The notes beneath the pieces were generated by a model. It saw only the letters and a list, made by a program, of their open reading frames with translations, was not told where the DNA came from and made no database searches. From Solibacillus sp. FSL W7-1436 (lineage in GTDB: Bacteria; Bacillota; Bacilli; Bacillales_A; Planococcaceae): DNA of 64,000 bases. The stretch is from the NCBI RefSeq assembly GCF_038007305.1, contig NZ_JBBOWV010000001.1:3400501-3464500 (forward strand), read 5' to 3'. Positions 60,420 to 64,000 of the stretch are shown here, piece after piece (positions within the stretch are counted from its first letter, which is position 1; every line of letters starts with the position of its first letter). The translations under genes were made by a program, and so were the position numbers.

Positions 60420-60443
60420 CCCAAACCCCGCTTTGGGGACGTT
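60420..60443. repeat. CCAAA/TTTGG hairpin repeat, copy 3 (diverged)
   Basis: CCCAAA-CCCCGC-TTTGGGG, then ACGTTTTTCTTCAAATAACG. The same downstream CTTCAA-TAACG element follows copy 2. It may act as a terminator on the plus strand for the YhaI-like gene. Confidence 0.65.
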
Positions 60444-60519
60444 TTTCTTCAAATAACGAAATAGTAGTTCAACAGGAAAGTGGTATAATTTAGAGTAAAC
60501 GGAATATTAGGGGGATTAG

Positions 60520-60939
60520 ATGAATTTTAAGAGACCAGCAGGATTTGGTATAAGATTTGTAGCAAGTATTTTAGATTTTTTAATTATTTCGTCAATATTT
60601 GGAATCGTATATTACATGATAAACGGTAGTTATTCTATCGAACGGAACGAAGAATTCACTTTTCAAGCATTATATACCTTGTATTTGACCATTACTCCTA
60701 TTTTGTGGGGTGGATACGTAATCGGCAAGAAAATTTGTAAGGTTAAAATAAAGCGTTTTAACGATGATGAGAACCCTACAATACTCAATATGATTATGAG
60801 AGAAATGGTTGGTAAATATATCATTGTACTAGCTACCTTTGGAATATCAGTATTGGTCAGTGGACTTATGGTTATCTTACGAGAAGACAAGAGAGCCATT
60901 CATGATTTCATTGGCGGGACTTATGTTAGTAAAGAATAA
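60520..60939 (+). CDS. RDD-family membrane protein
   Basis: A 139-aa protein with three or four helices. The RDD signature is present: Arg12 and Asp19 in GIRFVASILDFLI, and the late Asp in RAIHDFIGGT. RDD proteins include Na+/H+ antiport-like and unknown transporters. GGGGG lies 7-8 bases before ATG 60520. Confidence 0.85.
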   Translation: MNFKRPAGFGIRFVASILDFLIISSIFGIVYYMINGSYSIERNEEFTFQALYTLYLTITPILWGGYVIGKKICKVKIKRFNDDENPTILNMIMREMVGKYIIVLATFGISVLVSGLMVILREDKRAIHDFIGGTYVSKE

Positions 60940-61058
60940 ATTTTTCTCTCACTAACAGATGCTTTAGTACAACAATGATTTATAAAGCATACAACTTCAT
61001 ACAAAATAACGTTCCCAAATCTGAAGTGACCCCCAAAAGTTAGACACGGTTATTTCGC

Positions 61059-61868
61059 TTAGGCAGCTTGGGTAAAATGAGTTCGGTATTGTACCGGACT
61101 CATTTTAAATTTGGCCTTTAGACGTTTCGTGTTGTAATAATGAATATATTTTTCGAGCTCTTCTTTAAAGTGCTCAATACTTTCAAATTCTTTTAAGTAA
61201 AGGAATTCTGATTTCATGATGCCAAAGAAATTCTCCATCACCGAGTTGTCGTAACAGTTGCCTTTTCGTGACATGCTTTGCACAATGCCTCTTGATTGGA
61301 GCGCATGGCGATATTGCTTCATTTGATAATGCCAGCCTTGATCGGAATGCATGAGTAGCTGGTGGTCTTCTGGCAAACGCTCTAATGCTTTATCTAACAT
61401 GTCTGAAACAAGAGAGAAAGTAGGTCTAGAGCCGATTGTATAAGTAATAATTTCACCATTAAACATATCTAAAACTGGCGATAAATACAGCTTTTCGCTA
61501 AATAATTTAATCTCTGAAATATCCGTTGTCCATTTTTCATTTGGTGCTTCCGCTGTAAATTGGCGGTCTAAAATATTTGGGGCAATTTTCCCCACTGAGC
61601 CTTTATACGATTTATATTTTTTCATCCGGACAATACATTTTAGGCCGAGTTCTTTCATGAGGCGCTGTACCTTTTTGTGGTTCACTTTTTGCCCACGATT
61701 CGCCAGCTCATCCCGAATACGACGGTAGCCATAACGACCATCATGTTCCTTATAAATGGCTTGAATATCGTCTTTTAATTTCGTGTCTGGATCAGGCAAA
61801 TCTAATTTCTTTGCGATTTGATAAAACGTACTGCGTGGAATTTCTGCGTACGCTACAAGTGCTTTCAC
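61059..61868 (-). CDS. IS3-family transposase OrfB (integrase catalytic part)
   Basis: A 269-aa frame with HTH_21 (YGYRRIRDELANRG) and the rve integrase core: Asp116 (WTTDIS), Asp176 (MHSDQGW) and Glu212 (SVMENFF), a DD(35)E triad. The OrfB reading frame is open upstream to about 61905 (KVKVICELREIYS), overlapping the end of orfA, so the active enzyme is probably an OrfAB fusion made by -1 frameshifting. The stand-alone start (GTG 61868) is therefore only nominal. Confidence 0.92.
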   Translation of the reverse strand: MKALVAYAEIPRSTFYQIAKKLDLPDPDTKLKDDIQAIYKEHDGRYGYRRIRDELANRGQKVNHKKVQRLMKELGLKCIVRMKKYKSYKGSVGKIAPNILDRQFTAEAPNEKWTTDISEIKLFSEKLYLSPVLDMFNGEIITYTIGSRPTFSLVSDMLDKALERLPEDHQLLMHSDQGWHYQMKQYRHALQSRGIVQSMSRKGNCYDNSVMENFFGIMKSEFLYLKEFESIEHFKEELEKYIHYYNTKRLKAKFKMSPVQYRTHFTQAA

Positions 61869-61900
61869 CGAATAAATCTCCCTTAATTCACAAATGACTT

Positions 61901-62413
61901 TTACTTTGTCTTTCGTGGTGATGCTTCCTTGGCTTGAACTAAGGCATTCAACTTTTTTAAATAGGCATTTTCCATTTCTAACTGTTGGATACGTGCTTGA
62001 AGTGCTTCTGTAGAGCCTTCTACTAAATTCTTTTTAAATGATTTCGTTCCTTGTTTTTTCATAGATGGACGCCCCTTTTTCTTTGGCTGAAGGGCATCCT
62101 CTCCTAATGTTTCGAATTGTTTTTGCCAATTCCGTATGCATGAACCGGCGCCAATATTGAAAATCGCTGCCGTTTCATAGAAGGACGTACCATGTTCAGT
62201 CATATAGTTAAGTACGTCTAGTTTAAACGCTTTTGAATAATTTGTATATCTTCTGACGAACGCTTCTACACCGTTCTTTTGATATTGTTTCGTCAACGTT
62301 AGTAAATAACGATGTGAAATTCCAAACTCCGCAGCGACGACTCTGGAGCTTTGCCTGCTCGTTAAATAGCGTTCAACCACTGCTAATTTTTGTTCGGCAC
62401 TCATTTTAGCCAT
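61901..62413 (-). CDS. IS3-family transposase OrfA (helix-turn-helix)
   Basis: A 170-aa DNA-binding protein with two HTH parts (QKLAVVERYLTSRQSSRVVAAEFGIS near 8-33 and KAFKLDVLNYMTEHGTSFYETAAIFNIG near 62-89) and a C-terminal leucine-zipper-like coiled coil (ALQARIQQLEMENAYLKKLNAL). GAGGTG precedes ATG 62413. Intact. Confidence 0.92.
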   Translation of the reverse strand: MAKMSAEQKLAVVERYLTSRQSSRVVAAEFGISHRYLLTLTKQYQKNGVEAFVRRYTNYSKAFKLDVLNYMTEHGTSFYETAAIFNIGAGSCIRNWQKQFETLGEDALQPKKKGRPSMKKQGTKSFKKNLVEGSTEALQARIQQLEMENAYLKKLNALVQAKEASPRKTK

Positions 62414-62486
62414 GAAAAAAACACCTCATTCGTTAGTATTGTGTCTAACAAATGGGGTGCAGTTCAATCAAAGTTTGGGGACACAT

Positions 62487-62532
62487 TAAAAATGCACGAA
62501 CGTTGTTAAATCAACGTTCCGTGCATTTTTTT
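62487..62532. terminator. Strong hairpin terminator
   Basis: AATGCAC-GA-ACGTTG pairs with CAACGT-TCC-GTGCATT around TTAAAT and is followed by seven T on the plus strand. It lies just outside the IS3 element, next to the right half of the interrupted CCAAA/TTTGG dyad. Confidence 0.85.
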
Positions 62533-62533
62533 A

Positions 62534-62754
62534 TGGAATTAGTTATGCAGCATTTTATACAGATGTTGCAAACCGTTGATGGAACGGTGTTTATACTTGC
62601 TATACATGATGACCTTTAATTTGCATAAAAACTTGTATAGCCATTCTTTTATCGGTATAAATTTGCATCTACTCAAACACTCCCCAAGAAAACGTGTTAC
62701 TCCACAATCGGGCTCGACTGTGGAATAATGATCTATCTGGATAGTTGAAAAATA
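62534..62754. other. Intergenic region between IS3 and the nucleotidyltransferase gene
   Basis: It contains a hairpin-prone segment TCCACAATCG...CGACTGTGG (62701-62721) and no gene with a ribosome binding site. A stretch of about 70 codons is open on the minus strand without a start codon or recognisable similarity. Confidence 0.4.
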
Positions 62755-63324
62755 TCAGATTAACAATTGAATCCACTTATGTTCGGGTTCGTGAAGTTCA
62801 AGTGCAGACTTGAGCCATTGTCTCTTTCTATCATCAAGATGGTCCTTTACTGTAATAAAATCTTGATGGTCTTTTTCCCTTGTATTCTTCGCCTTATATA
62901 AAAGCACTATTTCTGGATTCAGGTATGGGATACCCGTTTCAGAAGAACTCCACACTGAATTTAGTGGTGAGGAAATCCTCAAATCTCTTCTGAATTCCCA
63001 ATCATTATCTTTTGCTTCATTAAGGAGAATCTCAATTTTATCTCCATTTACCTTATTGGTAGCATGTATTTCGTGAAGAGGCAGCTCTAAAAATTCGTTT
63101 CCCCAATTATGAAATTCACTTTTAATTACTTTTTTAAATTCCCATTCTTTTAAATACGCTTTTAAATTCTGTTGGTCCTCTCGAAATATAGCAATCTCGA
63201 TATCTTTGTGTTCCCTTGTTTCCTCCCCCATATAAAGATCAATCGCCCACCCACCGGCAATAAACCAAGTTTTGTTAAAGTCAGCCATTAAGGTAGTAAC
63301 ATGTTGGCATTGTTCAAATGACAT
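62755..63324 (-). CDS. Nucleotidyltransferase-domain protein (aminoglycoside ANT(2'')-like)
   Basis: A 189-aa protein of the aminoglycoside/lincosamide nucleotidyltransferase-like family. The NT motif reads WFIAGGWAIDLYMGEETREHKDIEIAIF (about 20-47), with GGW and the acidic DIEI metal site, as in LinA/AadB-type enzymes. The C-terminal LLYKAKNTREKDHQDF is also typical. Activity against an antibiotic is not implied; many chromosomal members have other roles. GGGGGAT precedes ATG 63324. Confidence 0.8.
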   Translation of the reverse strand: MSFEQCQHVTTLMADFNKTWFIAGGWAIDLYMGEETREHKDIEIAIFREDQQNLKAYLKEWEFKKVIKSEFHNWGNEFLELPLHEIHATNKVNGDKIEILLNEAKDNDWEFRRDLRISSPLNSVWSSSETGIPYLNPEIVLLYKAKNTREKDHQDFITVKDHLDDRKRQWLKSALELHEPEHKWIQLLI

Positions 63325-63415
63325 ATAAATCCCCCAAATCTAAAATCATTAACTTAAAAGAGCACTAGATGCAAGAAAAGCGTCCGATTATTAACCGAAA
63401 CAAATTTAAACGAAT

Positions 63416-63446
63416 AAAAAAGCAGCCAATTTTTTGACTGCTTTTA
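63416..63446 (-). terminator. Terminator of the nitroreductase gene
   Basis: AAAAGCAG and CTGCTTTT pair around a 13-base loop; on the minus strand TTTTTT follows. Confidence 0.8.
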
Positions 63447-63455
63447 AAACTAATA

Positions 63456-64000
63456 TTAATAAAATTTCACTCGTTCTTCAATTGGCTGGAAAGTTTTTTC
63501 TGCTAGTTCTGCAGTAGGATTTCCAAACGGCATTTGTGCAATTAACTTCCAGCTGGCAGGAATATCCCATTCAGTCTTAACTTGGTCATCAATTAGTGGA
63601 TTATAGTGTTGCAGTGATGCACCTAAACCTTCTGCACTTAATGCAGACCATACAACTAATTGATGCATACCAGATGATTGTTGGGACCAATTTAAAAAGT
63701 TCTCTGCATATGAAGGAAATTTCTCCTGTAATGAAGTAACCGTTGTTTCATCTTCAAAGAATAATACTGTACCATATCCTGCTTTAAAAGCATCCATTCT
63801 CGATTGTGTCGGCTCGAAATCTCGATCACCAAGTATTTGTTTCAAAGTATTTGTTGTAATATCCCATAATCGATTGTGGGATTCCCCTGTTAACATAACT
63901 AAACGTGCTGATGGTAAATCAAATGCAGAAGGGATATGTTTTACCGCGAACTCTACAATTTCTTGAAGACGCTCTTCTGATACTTGAATTTCATTATTGA
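63456..64000 (-). CDS. Nitroreductase-family FMN oxidoreductase, 5' end outside the window
   Basis: The frame is open from the window edge to 63456. It includes HIPSAFDLPSARLVMLTGESHNRLWD, the FMN-binding beginning of a nitroreductase fold, then GYGTVLFFEDE, WSALSAEGLGASLQHYNPLID and the C-terminal MPFGNPTAELAEKTFQPIEERV. It resembles the YdgI/HBN1-like, oxygen-insensitive NAD(P)H nitroreductases of bacilli. About 182 residues are visible; only the first 15-25 are missing. An internal ATG at 63896 is not the true start. Confidence 0.9.
   Translation of the reverse strand, partial: NNEIQVSEERLQEIVEFAVKHIPSAFDLPSARLVMLTGESHNRLWDITTNTLKQILGDRDFEPTQSRMDAFKAGYGTVLFFEDETTVTSLQEKFPSYAENFLNWSQQSSGMHQLVVWSALSAEGLGASLQHYNPLIDDQVKTEWDIPASWKLIAQMPFGNPTAELAEKTFQPIEERVKFY

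Larger units (their letters stand above)
61022..62466 (-). mobile_element. IS3-family (IS150 group) insertion sequence with 3-bp target duplication
   Basis: Inverted ends TGAAGTGACCCCCAAAAG on the left and TGAACTGCACCCCATTTG on the right strand, both followed by TTAGACAC, bound orfA and orfB (minus strand). ATC flanks both ends (61019-61021 and 62467-62469), the expected short target duplication. Length is 1445 bp. Confidence 0.93.

Noticed and set aside
62540-62750. About 70 open codons on the minus strand after the IS3 element
   Set aside because: No start codon with a ribosome binding site and no recognisable similarity; the middle is a hairpin sequence.

Overview
The window is low-GC Firmicutes chromosome, most likely from a Planococcaceae/Caryophanaceae bacillus (Solibacillus or Lysinibacillus type). 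The evidence is the AT-rich base composition, strong AGGAGG-type ribosome binding sites with many TTG/GTG starts, short intrinsic terminators, Bacillus-type gene pairs (yjlC-ndh, ccdA/ccdC, bmrCD, yhaQP), Bacillus-type FMN, TPP and preQ1 riboswitches, and two proteins with three S-layer-homology modules. The genus is an inference. No ribosomal RNA or CRISPR array is present, and only one tRNA gene was found.

Layout. 1-2430: a riboflavin operon (ribE-ribB-ribH, minus strand) behind two complete FMN riboswitch-terminator modules; ribD and a GTP cyclohydrolase II domain are absent. 2770-9200: membrane and thiol/copper maturation genes (Sco, CcdA, CcdC), a small-gene cluster (DUF1659, DUF2922 and a YvrJ-like 46-aa gene) and unknowns. 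9300-14000: a CBS/ACT protein, an uncharacterised TPR gene pair, and yjlC-ndh behind a promoter overlapped by a Rex-like site. 14350-26650: aldo-keto reductase, HxlR regulator, MFS pump, VanY-type peptidase, RarD, the heterodimeric exporter BmrCD, a CopC-like protein, a TetR/SDR unit with a perfect palindrome, and an rRNA methyltransferase. 26800-41530: bioB behind two BirA boxes, an ABC-2 exporter, a large S-layer-anchored amidase, LysE and MFS transporters, an IS200 element, a stalk-domain protein, a second amidase and an EamA transporter.

41700-42640 is the most unusual stretch: about 34 boxes with a TTAG core at a regular 21-bp pitch, arranged in larger duplicated units. A short six-box array with the same pitch lies at 3750-3860. 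Both lie, or lay before an IS66 insertion, between convergent genes. The IS66 element (42667-44988) is intact with inverted repeats and an 8-bp target duplication.

45000-53030 carries a serine hydrolase, an SLH protein, small membrane proteins, a GNAT enzyme and an M48 protease. Near 53156 is a tRNA-Val(GAC) gene with an unusual C33, followed by an integrase remnant. 53750-57110 is riboswitch-rich: queF and queC each have their own preQ1-I riboswitch, with a QueT/VUT-type transporter downstream, and an SDR gene lies behind tandem TPP riboswitches. The last part (57360-64000) holds a Dph6-like ATPase, small unknown genes separated by copies of a CCAAA/TTTGG hairpin, an IS3/IS150-type element inserted into one such hairpin, an aminoglycoside-nucleotidyltransferase-like gene and the 3' part of a nitroreductase gene.

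Shared themes are metabolite control of cofactor genes (FMN, TPP, preQ1, biotin), cell-surface proteins and small-molecule exporters. All functions are read from sequence pattern and family knowledge; no searches were run.
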